Below, piece after piece: positions 26,947-33,429 of a stretch of DNA of 33,429 nt. The position numbers were made by a program, and so were the translations under genes. Within the stretch, counting starts at the first letter, position 1. Every line of letters starts with the position of its first letter. The notes under the pieces are model-generated. The model searched no databases and was not told the DNA's origin. It saw only the letters and a program-made list of their open reading frames with translations. The DNA comes from Cellulomonas hominis (GTDB lineage: Bacteria; Actinomycetota; Actinomycetes; Actinomycetales; Cellulomonadaceae): the NCBI RefSeq assembly GCF_005239125.1, contig NZ_SZYE01000022.1:1-33429 (forward strand), in the 5' to 3' direction.

Positions 26947-27020
26947 GGGAGGGTGGGGGAGGTGCGGGAGTGCGGGAGGGCGCGGGCGAGAGGGCGAGGG
27001 CGGTGCGGGGAGGGCGCGGG
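26947..27020 (+). other. G-tract cluster with G-quadruplex potential
   Basis: Twelve runs of three or more G on the plus strand in 74 nt, many separated by 1-6 nt, for example GGGAGGGTGGGGG followed by AGGTGCGGG. This meets the usual G3+N1-7 pattern several times over. Strong G over C bias on one strand sets it apart from the adjacent sequence. Confidence 0.55.
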
Positions 27021-27099
27021 CGCGCGGCGTGCGGCGCGCGCGAGGGGACCGGGGCGTGGCGCGACGTGCGCGGCGGCGCAGGTCCGGGAAGATGGACGC

Positions 27100-28674
27100 G
27101 TGACGCAGCCGACCCCCACGCCCGCGCCCGCCGAGCCCGGCCCGGCCACCCCGGCCGCAGCCGACGCCCCCGACGCCGCGGCCGCCCCGCCCGCCTCCTC
27201 GACCACCAGCGCCGCCGCGCCCGCTCCCGTCGACGACGGCCGGCCCGCGCCGCGCGTCGTCGTGGTCGGTGGCGGCCCCGGCGGCTACGAGGCCGCGCTG
27301 GTCGCCCGCCGGCTGGGTGCGGACGTCACGGTGGTCGAGCGCTCGGGCCTCGGCGGCGCCGCCGTGCTGACCGACGTGGTGCCGTCCAAGACCCTGATCG
27401 CCACCGCCGAGTGGATGACGATCGCCGAGCGCGCCCCCGACCTGGGCATCCGCCTCGACGTGCCCGCGGGGCCGGCCGACGACGCCGACCCCGCGCGGGA
27501 CACCGGCCGCAGCCGCCGGCACAGCATCGACCTGGCCCGGGTGAACGCCCGGGTGCGCGACCTGGCCCTGGCGCAGTCCGGCGACATCCGCACCCGGCTG
27601 GAGCGCGAGGGGGTGCGGGTCGTGATCGGCCACGGGCGGCTCGACGGCCCGGAGCGCGTCGTCGTCACGGGCGACACCGAGGAGACGCTCGACGCGGACG
27701 TGGTCCTGCTGGCGACCGGCGCGACCCCGCGGACCCTGCCCGACGCGCAGCCCGACGGCGAGCGCATCCTGACCTGGACGCAGCTCTACCACCTGGACGC
27801 GCTGCCGGAGCGGCTGATCGTCGTCGGCTCGGGCGTCACCGGCGCCGAGTTCGCCGGGGCGTACGTGTCGCTGGGGTCCCAGGTCGTGCTGGTGTCGAGC
27901 CGGGACCGGGTGCTGCCGGGCGAGGACGCCGACGCCGCGACGATGCTGGAGGACGTGTTCCGGACCCGCGGCATGGAGGTGGTCGCGCGGTCCCGCGCGC
28001 AGGCCGCGCGCCGGACGGACGACGGCGTGGTCGTCACCCTGGCCGACGGCCGGGAGATCCACGGCTCGCACGTGCTGCTCGCGGTCGGCTCGATCCCGAG
28101 CACCGAGGGCCTCGGCCTCGCGGACGCGGGCGTGCGGACCACGCCGTCCGGGCACATCGAGGTGGACAAGGTGTCGCGCACCTCGGCCCGCGGCGTCTAC
28201 GCGGCGGGCGACGTGACGGGCGTGCTGCCGCTGGCGTCGGTCGCGGCGATGCAGGGGCGGATCGCGATGTCGCACGCGCTCGGCGACGCGGTGGCCCCGC
28301 TGAGGCTGCGGGGCGTGGCGGCGAACATCTTCACCGCCCCGGAGATCGCCACGGTCGGGCTGAGCGAGACGGCGCTGATCGAGCGGGACGCGCACTTCGT
28401 CACGCACACGCTGCCGCTGGCCCGGAACCCGCGCGCGAAGATGCTCGGCGTGCGGGACGGCTTCGTGAAGCTGTTCGCGCACTCGACGGCGGGCACCGTG
28501 CTCGGCGGGGTGGTCGTGGCGCCGCGGGCGTCGGAGCTGATCTTCCCCATCACGCTGGCGGTGTCGCACAGCCTCACCGTCGACGACGTGGCGAACGCGT
28601 TCACCGTGTACCCGTCGCTGTCGGGCTCGATCGGCGAGGTCGCGCGGGTGCTGCACCGGACCGACCAGGGCTGA
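27100..28674 (+). CDS. lpdA: NAD(P)H-quinone dehydrogenase, LpdA-type flavoprotein
   Basis: A 524-residue protein of the pyridine nucleotide-disulfide oxidoreductase fold. FAD binding is by VVVVGGGPGGYEAALVARRL (from about residue 50) and NAD(P) binding by LIVVGSGVTGAEFAGAYVSL, with YAAGDVTG before the dimerisation domain. The redox cysteines of lipoamide dehydrogenase are missing: the stretch reads GGAAVLTDVVPSKTL instead of GG-x-C-x4-C-x-PSK. The C-terminal His-Glu dyad is also altered (TVYPSLSGSI). This is the pattern of M. tuberculosis LpdA (Rv3303c), a quinone reductase. A Pro/Ala-rich tail of about 50 residues precedes the fold. GTG 27100 is chosen because GAAGAT lies 6 nt upstream, but a later start is possible. 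Confidence 0.88.
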   Translation: MTQPTPTPAPAEPGPATPAAADAPDAAAAPPASSTTSAAAPAPVDDGRPAPRVVVVGGGPGGYEAALVARRLGADVTVVERSGLGGAAVLTDVVPSKTLIATAEWMTIAERAPDLGIRLDVPAGPADDADPARDTGRSRRHSIDLARVNARVRDLALAQSGDIRTRLEREGVRVVIGHGRLDGPERVVVTGDTEETLDADVVLLATGATPRTLPDAQPDGERILTWTQLYHLDALPERLIVVGSGVTGAEFAGAYVSLGSQVVLVSSRDRVLPGEDADAATMLEDVFRTRGMEVVARSRAQAARRTDDGVVVTLADGREIHGSHVLLAVGSIPSTEGLGLADAGVRTTPSGHIEVDKVSRTSARGVYAAGDVTGVLPLASVAAMQGRIAMSHALGDAVAPLRLRGVAANIFTAPEIATVGLSETALIERDAHFVTHTLPLARNPRAKMLGVRDGFVKLFAHSTAGTVLGGVVVAPRASELIFPITLAVSHSLTVDDVANAFTVYPSLSGSIGEVARVLHRTDQG

Positions 28675-28683
28675 GCCCCGGGG

Positions 28684-28722
28684 CCGGGCGGGGGCGCGGC
28701 GGTCCGGGCGGGGCGCGGCGGC
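28684..28722. repeat. Tandem 20-bp duplication in the lpdA/EEP convergent gap
   Basis: CCGGGCGGGGGCGCGGCGGT (28684-28703) is followed directly by a 19-nt copy differing by one lost G and the last base (28704-28722). The 59-nt gap is G-rich on the plus strand. It lacks the perfect hairpin seen between deoC and the mutase gene. Confidence 0.5.
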
Positions 28723-28733
28723 CCGGGTGGCCG

Positions 28734-30710
28734 TCAGCCCGCCCGGACCTCCGTCACCAGCGCCAGGTGGTCCGAGGAGTCGTCGGCGAGCACCCGCGCC
28801 TCCGCGAACGTCACGCCCTGCCCGAGCACCCAGTCGATCCGGACCGCCGGGTCGTTGCTCGGGTGCGTGAGCACGTCCTCGGCGCCCGCGGTGTCCATGG
28901 CGCTCACCCAGCCGGCGTCGTCGAGGGCGTCGAGCTCGGCCGAGCCCGGCTCGGCGTTGAGGTCGCCGGCCAGCACGGACGGCCCGTCGTCGGGCAGCGC
29001 CGCCCGGAGCGCGGCGAGCTGCTCCAGCCGGGTGTCGACGTTGTCGTCGCGGTGCTGCAGGTGCACGGACGTCACCCGGACCGCCTCGCCACCGGGGCCC
29101 TCGACCCGCGCGGTCAGCGCCGAGCGCGCCTGCGGCCCGGCGCCGTACGGCAGCTCGACGACCTCGACGTCGTCGAGCTCCGTGCGGGACAGCAGCGCGT
29201 TGCCGAACTGCTGGTCCGCGGCCGGCGCGAACGCGACGTGCATGCCGAGGCGGTGCCCGAGCCAGGTGAGCATGTCGGCGCCGCCGCCGAGCACCCAGCC
29301 CCGCGACACCTCCTGGAGCGCGACGACGTCCGGGCCCTGCGCCTCGATGGTCCGGGCGATCTGCTCGAGGTCGACGGCGGTGTGCGCGGCGACGCCGTAG
29401 TGCAGGTTCCAGTCGAGGACCACGAACGCGTCGGGGTCCCGGTCGGTCGCGGGGGCGGGGGCGGCGACCGTGGCGGAGACCCAGCCGACCAGCAGCAGCG
29501 CGACGGACGGCAGCACCAGGAACCGCAGGGCGTTGGCGCGCAGCGGGGGTGCGGGCTCGCGCCCGGCGGGCTCGGCCGGCGTGCGCCACCGCAGGCCGCC
29601 GGTCGCGAGCAGCGCGGCGGCGAGCACCACGACCCACGCGTTGTCGACGGGCAGCGGGACGTCGTAGTCGAGCAGGTACAGCAGCAGCACGACGACGAGC
29701 CCCAGCCCGACGCCGCTGGTGGCGAGCGCGGTGCGCGGGATCCCGGGCGGCGCCGGCCGGCGGGTCTTGAGCGCGACGGTGAGCACGACCCCGAGCGCCG
29801 CCTCGGCGACCAGGATCGCGATCAGCGCCGCGACGCCGGTGGTGAGGAAGGCGGTCCCCGCGGCGACCGGCAGCAGGACCGCGGCTGCCCAGCGCACCGG
29901 CCGGGCCATGATGCGCGGCACCAGCAGGAGCCAGGCGGTCAGCGCCGACGCCAGCACGGTCGCGGTCCCGGCCACCATCAGCGGCAGGTGCGCCTGCGCC
30001 GCCGCGAAGGCGGGGTTCCCCAGCACCATGACGACCAGCGCGAGGGCGGGCCCGAGCACCCAGGTCCGCCGGGGCCGTCCGGACGCCTCCTGGCGGCGGG
30101 CGACCACCGCGAGGGCGACCGTGAGCAGCACCAGGACGACGGCGACGACGCTGCCGAGCACCCCGCCGCGCCACAGCGGGTCCCACGTGCCGAACGCCAG
30201 CTGGAGCGCCGCGGACAGCCCGGTGCCGAGGGTCAGCCCGAGCGCGGCCTGGCGGCCGCCGCCGGCGCGACCGGCGACCAGCGTGGTCGCCAGGACCAGC
30301 GCGGTGACGGCGAGCGACGCGGTGACCAGGCCGGCGACGAACCGCGGGCCGTCGTGCACCACCTGCGTGACCAGCCGGGCGACGCCGAGGGCGACGACGG
30401 CGACGAGCGCGGTGCGCCCGGAGGCGGTGCCGGGGCCGCGACGGCCGGTGCCGAGCAGCGCCAGCGCCGCGAGCAGCCCCGCGCCGAGGAACGTGAGCAG
30501 CGCGGCGGCCGCGACGGCGACGGTGCTGACGGCGAAGGCGCGGTCCAGGACGGGCCCGGCGGCGCGCACGGCGTCGACCGCGAGCACCGTGACCAGCGCG
30601 ACGAGCGACACCCGGGTGGCCGTGCCGGCGTCCGGGGGGAGCGGGGTCCCGGCCGGCGACGGTGCGGACGCGGGGGGCACCGACGGCGGTGCGGCTTCGG
30701 GGACGCTCAC
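28734..30710 (-). CDS. Multi-pass membrane protein fused to an endonuclease/exonuclease/phosphatase domain
   Basis: A 658-residue protein. Residues 1-30 are Pro/Ala-rich, and about 34-420 hold roughly thirteen hydrophobic segments. Residues ~425-658 form a complete EEP (DNase I-like) domain: VLDWNLHYGV, VALQEVSRGW (metal Glu), VTSVHLQHRD (His), LAGDLNAEPGSAEL (Asp, Asn), IDWVLG and SSDHLALV (catalytic Asp-His). The domain could be a phosphodiesterase or phosphatase. Fusion to many membrane helices argues against a DNA repair nuclease and for a lipid-linked substrate, as in eukaryotic Cwh43/PGAP2-interacting proteins (inference). The start is GTG 30710; TACGTT ends 6 nt upstream, so the mRNA is probably leaderless. 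The gene stands alone, convergent with lpdA. Confidence 0.85.
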   Translation of the reverse strand: MSVPEAAPPSVPPASAPSPAGTPLPPDAGTATRVSLVALVTVLAVDAVRAAGPVLDRAFAVSTVAVAAAALLTFLGAGLLAALALLGTGRRGPGTASGRTALVAVVALGVARLVTQVVHDGPRFVAGLVTASLAVTALVLATTLVAGRAGGGRQAALGLTLGTGLSAALQLAFGTWDPLWRGGVLGSVVAVVLVLLTVALAVVARRQEASGRPRRTWVLGPALALVVMVLGNPAFAAAQAHLPLMVAGTATVLASALTAWLLLVPRIMARPVRWAAAVLLPVAAGTAFLTTGVAALIAILVAEAALGVVLTVALKTRRPAPPGIPRTALATSGVGLGLVVVLLLYLLDYDVPLPVDNAWVVVLAAALLATGGLRWRTPAEPAGREPAPPLRANALRFLVLPSVALLLVGWVSATVAAPAPATDRDPDAFVVLDWNLHYGVAAHTAVDLEQIARTIEAQGPDVVALQEVSRGWVLGGGADMLTWLGHRLGMHVAFAPAADQQFGNALLSRTELDDVEVVELPYGAGPQARSALTARVEGPGGEAVRVTSVHLQHRDDNVDTRLEQLAALRAALPDDGPSVLAGDLNAEPGSAELDALDDAGWVSAMDTAGAEDVLTHPSNDPAVRIDWVLGQGVTFAEARVLADDSSDHLALVTEVRAG

Positions 30711-30716
30711 GCCGTC

Positions 30717-30722
30717 AACGTA
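30717..30722 (-). promoter_or_regulatory. -10 box of a leaderless promoter for the EEP membrane protein
   Basis: TACGTT on the minus strand, 6 nt before GTG 30710, no ribosome binding site between. It lies in the 77-nt gap after the NUDIX gene, so this gene need not depend on read-through. Confidence 0.5.
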
Positions 30723-30787
30723 GTGGGCGGCGAGCCGCCCGGGCCAACGAACGGGCACGCGCGGACGCGTCCGTCGCCCGCCCGGGG

Positions 30788-31288
30788 TCAGGACGCCGCG
30801 CCCTCGACCTCCGGGGGCAGGCCGGCCCGCAGCGCCGGCCAGGCGTCCGCGAACGCGGGAAGCAGCGGCAGCGCGGTGACGTCGTCCAGCGCGACCCAGG
30901 CGATCGCGAGGCTCTCGTCGTCGGTCGGGCGGGGGTCGACCGGCCCGGCGGTCACGGCCACGACCGTCGTGTACGACCAGTCGCCGTGGTCCAGGACGTG
31001 CTCGCCGACCACCCGGACGGACGCGGGCTCGATGCCGGCCTCCTCCTGCGACTCGCGCAGCGCCCCGTCGACGGCCGACTCCCCGGTGTGCCGGGCGCCG
31101 CCGGGCAGCCCCCACGTGCCGCCCTGGTCGCTCCACGGCGCGCGGTGCTGGAGCACCACGGCCGCGGCGTCGACGCCGGTCGCCGGGCGCGCCAGCAGCA
31201 GGCCGGCGGCCCCGGCCGTGCCCCAGTGCCGGCGGCCGCACCGGCACTCGACCCACCCGTCGCCCGGGTGGTGCGGTCGCCGTGCCAC
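30788..31288 (-). CDS. NUDIX hydrolase with N-terminal zinc-ribbon-like motif
   Basis: A 166-residue hydrolase of the NUDIX family, cleaving a nucleoside diphosphate linked to another group. The NUDIX box is complete: the G-x5-E-x7-RE-x2-EE-x-G pattern is fulfilled by GGARHTGESAVDGALRESQE followed by EAG, all four metal-binding acidic positions kept. Near the N-terminus, VECRCGRRHWG is a short Cys-x-Cys stretch common in actinobacterial members. The substrate (8-oxo-dGTP or another nucleotide) cannot be read. The start is GTG 31288, 5 nt after the biotin carboxylase stop, so the two are cotranscribed; no ribosome binding site is clear, suggesting coupling. The domain is short and otherwise unfused. 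Confidence 0.88.
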   Translation of the reverse strand: MARRPHHPGDGWVECRCGRRHWGTAGAAGLLLARPATGVDAAAVVLQHRAPWSDQGGTWGLPGGARHTGESAVDGALRESQEEAGIEPASVRVVGEHVLDHGDWSYTTVVAVTAGPVDPRPTDDESLAIAWVALDDVTALPLLPAFADAWPALRAGLPPEVEGAAS

Positions 31289-31293
31289 CGCGG

Positions 31294-33093
31294 TCAGTCG
31301 ACGATCTCGCAGATGGCGGTACCCGCCGCGACCATCCCGCCGACGTCGGCGGCCAGGGACGCGATGGTGCCCGCGCGGTGCGCCACCAGCGGCTGCTCCA
31401 TCTTCATGGCCTCGAGCACCACGACCAGGTCGCCCTCGGCCACGGTGTCGCCCTCGCCGACCGCGACCTTGACGATCGTGCCCTGCATCGGGGACGTCAG
31501 GGCGTTGCCGGACGCCGCGGGACGGCCGGCGGTGCGGCGCGGCGCGGAGCGGCGGGGGCCCGCGGCGGCGGCCCGGCCGCGACCGGCGCGCAGGGCGAGC
31601 GCGGCGGGCAGCACGACCTCGAGGCGCTTGCCGCCGACCTCGACGACCACGCGCTCCAGCTCGGTCGGCTCGTGGTCCTCCGCGCCCGGCCCGCTGGCGG
31701 TGACCGCCGGGGTGCCGGTGAGGGCGGGCAGCCGGTCGGCGAACTCCGTCTCGATCCACCGGGTGTGCACGGCGAACGGCTGCGCGGGGTCCGCCGGCAC
31801 GAACGCCGGCTCGGCCATCACGGCGCGGTGGAACGGGACGACGGTGGGGATGCCGGCGATCTCCAGCTCGGCCAGCGCGCGGCGGGCGCGCTCGGCGGCC
31901 TGCTGCCGGGTCGCCCCGGTCACGACCAGCTTGGCGATCATCGAGTCGAACGCGCCCGACACGGTGTCGCCCTCGACCACGCCGGAGTCGACCCGGACGC
32001 CCGGGCCCGCCGGGAACCGCAGCGTCGAGATCCGCCCCGGGGCGGGCAGGAACCCGGCGGCGGGGTCCTCCCCGTTGAGCCGGAACTCGAAGGAGTGGCC
32101 GCGGGTCTCGACGTGGTCGTAGCCGAGGGGCTCGCCGTCGGCGATCCGCAGCTGCTCGCGCACCAGGTCGATGCCGCTGATCTCCTCGGACACCGGGTGC
32201 TCGACCTGCAGGCGGGTGTTCACCTCGAGGAACGAGATGGTGCCGTCGGCGGCGACCAGGAACTCGCAGGTGCCGGCGCCGACGTACCCGGCCTCGGTGA
32301 GGATCGCGACCGAGGCGTCGACCAGCTGGGCGCGCTGCGCGTCGGTGAGGAACGGCGCGGGGGCCTCCTCGACCAGCTTCTGGTGCCGGCGCTGCAGCGA
32401 GCAGTCGCGGGTCGAGACCACGACGACGGTGCCGTGCTCGTCCGCGAGGCACTGCGTCTCGACGTGCCGCGGCCGGTCGAGGTACCGCTCGACGAAGCAC
32501 TCGCCGCGGCCGAACGCCGCGACGGCCTCGCGCACGGCGGAGTCGTACAGCTCGTCGATCTCCTCCGACGTGCGGGCGACCTTCAGGCCGCGGCCGCCGC
32601 CGCCGAACGCCGCCTTGATGGCGACCGGCAGGCCGTGCTCGCGGACGAACGCGTGCACCTCCTCGGCGCCCGACACCGGGTCGGGGGTGCCCGCGACGAG
32701 CGGGGCGCCGGCGCGCTGCGCGATGTGCCGCGCGCTCACCTTGTCGCCGAGGTCGCGGATCGCGGCGGGCGGCGGGCCGACCCAGACCAGCCCGGCGTCG
32801 AGGACGGCCTGGGCGAACTCGGCGTTCTCCGACAGGAACCCGTAGCCGGGGTGCACGGCGTCGGCGCCCGAGCGGCGGGCGACGTCCAGCAGCTTGGCGA
32901 TGTCGAGGTAGGTCTCGGCTGCGCGGGCGCCGTCCAGGGCGTAGGCCTCGTCCGCGACGCGCACGTGCAGCGCCTCGCGGTCGGGGTCCGCGTACACGGC
33001 GACGGAGGCGAGGCCGGCGTCGCGGCAGGCGCGGGCGATGCGGACGGCGATCTCGCCGCGGTTGGCGACGAGGACCTTCGAGATGCGGGGCAC
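31294..33093 (-). CDS. accA3: Acyl-CoA carboxylase alpha subunit (biotin carboxylase + biotin carboxyl carrier)
   Basis: A 599-residue fusion, the AccA3/BccA type of actinobacteria, providing carboxylated biotin to separate beta subunits that make malonyl-, methylmalonyl- or longer acyl-CoA. The biotin carboxylase part (1 to ~450) has [29 protein letters not shown], the ATP-grasp Gly loop [31 protein letters not shown] and [18 protein letters not shown] linker rich in Ala/Arg/Pro (~505-525) leads to the carrier domain with [12 protein letters not shown] (biotinyl Lys564). The length equals the usual ~600. The start is GTG 33093, with TACGGT 5 nt upstream and no ribosome binding site. No beta subunit gene is in the window. 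Confidence 0.95.
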   Translation of the reverse strand: MPRISKVLVANRGEIAVRIARACRDAGLASVAVYADPDREALHVRVADEAYALDGARAAETYLDIAKLLDVARRSGADAVHPGYGFLSENAEFAQAVLDAGLVWVGPPPAAIRDLGDKVSARHIAQRAGAPLVAGTPDPVSGAEEVHAFVREHGLPVAIKAAFGGGGRGLKVARTSEEIDELYDSAVREAVAAFGRGECFVERYLDRPRHVETQCLADEHGTVVVVSTRDCSLQRRHQKLVEEAPAPFLTDAQRAQLVDASVAILTEAGYVGAGTCEFLVAADGTISFLEVNTRLQVEHPVSEEISGIDLVREQLRIADGEPLGYDHVETRGHSFEFRLNGEDPAAGFLPAPGRISTLRFPAGPGVRVDSGVVEGDTVSGAFDSMIAKLVVTGATRQQAAERARRALAELEIAGIPTVVPFHRAVMAEPAFVPADPAQPFAVHTRWIETEFADRLPALTGTPAVTASGPGAEDHEPTELERVVVEVGGKRLEVVLPAALALRAGRGRAAAAGPRRSAPRRTAGRPAASGNALTSPMQGTIVKVAVGEGDTVAEGDLVVVLEAMKMEQPLVAHRAGTIASLAADVGGMVAAGTAICEIVD

Positions 33094-33098
33094 GGCTC

Positions 33099-33104
33099 AC
33101 CGTA
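33099..33104 (-). promoter_or_regulatory. -10 box of a leaderless promoter for the carboxylase gene
   Basis: TACGGT on the minus strand, 5 nt before GTG 33093. It is the same hexamer as before add and before the ESX-like operon. The spacing is at the short end for leaderless starts. Confidence 0.45.
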
Positions 33105-33243
33105 ACGCGGGGGGCCTCCGGCGATCACGCCCGCGACCCGCTGCGTCGTGAAGATCGCCGATCCGGCCAACCGGGTCGCTGCGGCGTTGGAGGGTTCCAC
33201 AGCGGACGCCCGGCGTGCGCCGCGCGGCCCGGCGCGCCCTTGT

Positions 33244-33270
33244 CCGGCCCCGACAAACCCGCGGGGCCGG
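33244..33270. terminator. Hairpin in the terminal non-coding stretch
   Basis: CCGGCCCCG (33244-33252) and CGGGGCCGG (33262-33270) around a 9-nt A-containing loop. It may be a terminator for a gene beyond the right edge or part of an unrecognised RNA. Confidence 0.3.
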
Positions 33271-33313
33271 CTGCCGGCCCCGGCGCATCCGCCGAGCGGC
33301 GGTGGCGTCGTCC

Positions 33314-33375
33314 GTCGAGGGGGTAGCCGACACGTCGAGCGAGTAGTCGGCGGGTACCCCCTCGACGTGTCGGCT
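33314..33375. repeat. Two overlapping, mutually exclusive inverted repeats
   Basis: Repeat A: GTCGAGGGGGTA (33314-33325) with TACCCCCTCGAC (33355-33366), perfect 12 bp. Repeat B: AGCCGACACGTCGAG (33325-33339) with CTCGACGTGTCGGCT (33361-33375), perfect 15 bp. Their right arms share CTCGAC (33361-33366), so only one can form at a time. A third, imperfect pair (CGAGCGAG near 33338, CTCGCTCG near 33377) adds to the structure. Confidence 0.75.
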
Positions 33376-33429
33376 GCTCGCTCGCGCGGCGCGCGGCGCG
33401 CGCGGCTGGCGGCGGCGCGCGGCGCGGCG

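Larger units (their letters stand above)
26735..27099. other. 365-nt divergent intergenic region between punA and lpdA
   Basis: No gene is seen here. From left to right it holds the punA leader and its possible -10 box (TACGCT on the minus strand, 26817-26822), a long inverted repeat (26881-26942), a G-rich stretch (26947-27020), then GC alternating sequence up to the lpdA start. Confidence 0.8.
33094..33429. other. 336-nt non-coding stretch upstream of the carboxylase gene
   Basis: No convincing gene is seen. It contains the carboxylase -10 box, an 8-bp inverted repeat (GCGACCCG 33133-33140 with CGGGTCGC 33172-33179), a 9-bp hairpin (33244-33270), the overlapping inverted repeats at 33314-33375 and, from about 33384 to the edge, GC-only low-complexity sequence made of CGGCG and GCGCGC units. 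Confidence 0.75.

Noticed and set aside
27100-28674. Dihydrolipoamide dehydrogenase
   Set aside because: Both redox cysteines and the C-terminal catalytic His are replaced, so the LpdA-type quinone reductase label fits better.
26305-31472. Very long open frames (over 1,200 and over 1,600 codons) running across punA, lpdA and the EEP gene on both strands
   Set aside because: They are Arg/Gly/Ala/Pro-rich with no domain pattern and overlap well-supported genes. Stop codons are scarce in alternative frames at this G+C content.
33097-33333. A 78-codon frame upstream of the carboxylase gene
   Set aside because: Arg-rich, no ribosome binding site, overlaps the carboxylase promoter and inverted repeats; reads as non-coding.

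Overview
The window reads as a chromosome segment of a very high G+C actinobacterium (about three quarters G+C by eye, with GTG starts and GTGA/ATGA gene overlaps throughout). The gene content, an M. tuberculosis-like htrA-tatB pair, an actinobacterial sdhCDAB operon, an LpdA-type flavoprotein without redox cysteines and an AccA3-type carboxylase subunit, fits Micrococcales. My best guess is a Cellulomonas-like organism; this is an inference from protein style, not a database result. No rRNA, tRNA, CRISPR array, insertion sequence or prophage was seen. All 26 genes look intact except the first, which is cut by the left edge.

Layout. 0-5 kb (+): the 3' part of an HtrA protease, tatB, trpS overlapping a 2H-phosphoesterase gene, a YihY/BrkB membrane protein and a small two-helix membrane protein. 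5-6.6 kb (-): a compact three-gene cassette of a YbaB-like protein, a small EspC/WXG-like protein with a YxxxD tail motif and a 311-residue WXG protein, which looks like an orphan type VII secretion substrate set. 6.7-10.2 kb (-): sdhCDAB, closed by an 18-bp hairpin. 10.4-12.9 kb (+): manC and an M20 amidohydrolase.

13.1-26.7 kb is a nucleoside uptake and salvage region. It holds a BMP-type lipoprotein, its ATPase and two permeases, then cdd-deoA, a C39-like cysteine-peptidase-fold protein of unknown role, a 73-residue acidic protein, add-deoC and, on the opposite strand, punA and a phosphohexomutase-family enzyme. Together these would import nucleosides, deaminate cytidine and adenosine, split them phosphorolytically, move the phosphate on the pentose and cleave deoxyribose-5-phosphate. 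27.1-33.1 kb carries lpdA (+), a 13-helix membrane protein fused to an endonuclease/exonuclease/phosphatase domain (-), and an AccA3-like biotin carboxylase/BCCP gene followed by a NUDIX hydrolase gene (-).

Two themes run through the window. First, nine genes have a TANNNT-like -10 box only 5-8 nt before the start codon and no Shine-Dalgarno sequence, which predicts leaderless mRNAs; genes inside operons instead use AGGAG sites or stop/start overlaps. Second, several intergenic gaps hold long near-perfect inverted repeats. Some are terminators after operons. Others (20446-20511, 26881-26942, 33314-33375) sit in promoter regions and look like dispersed palindromic elements. The gene set sdhCDAB, cdd, deoA, add, punA/deoD, pmmB, lpdA, plus trpS with a BrkB-family neighbour, recalls the M. 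tuberculosis Rv3303c-Rv3336c neighbourhood as I remember it.
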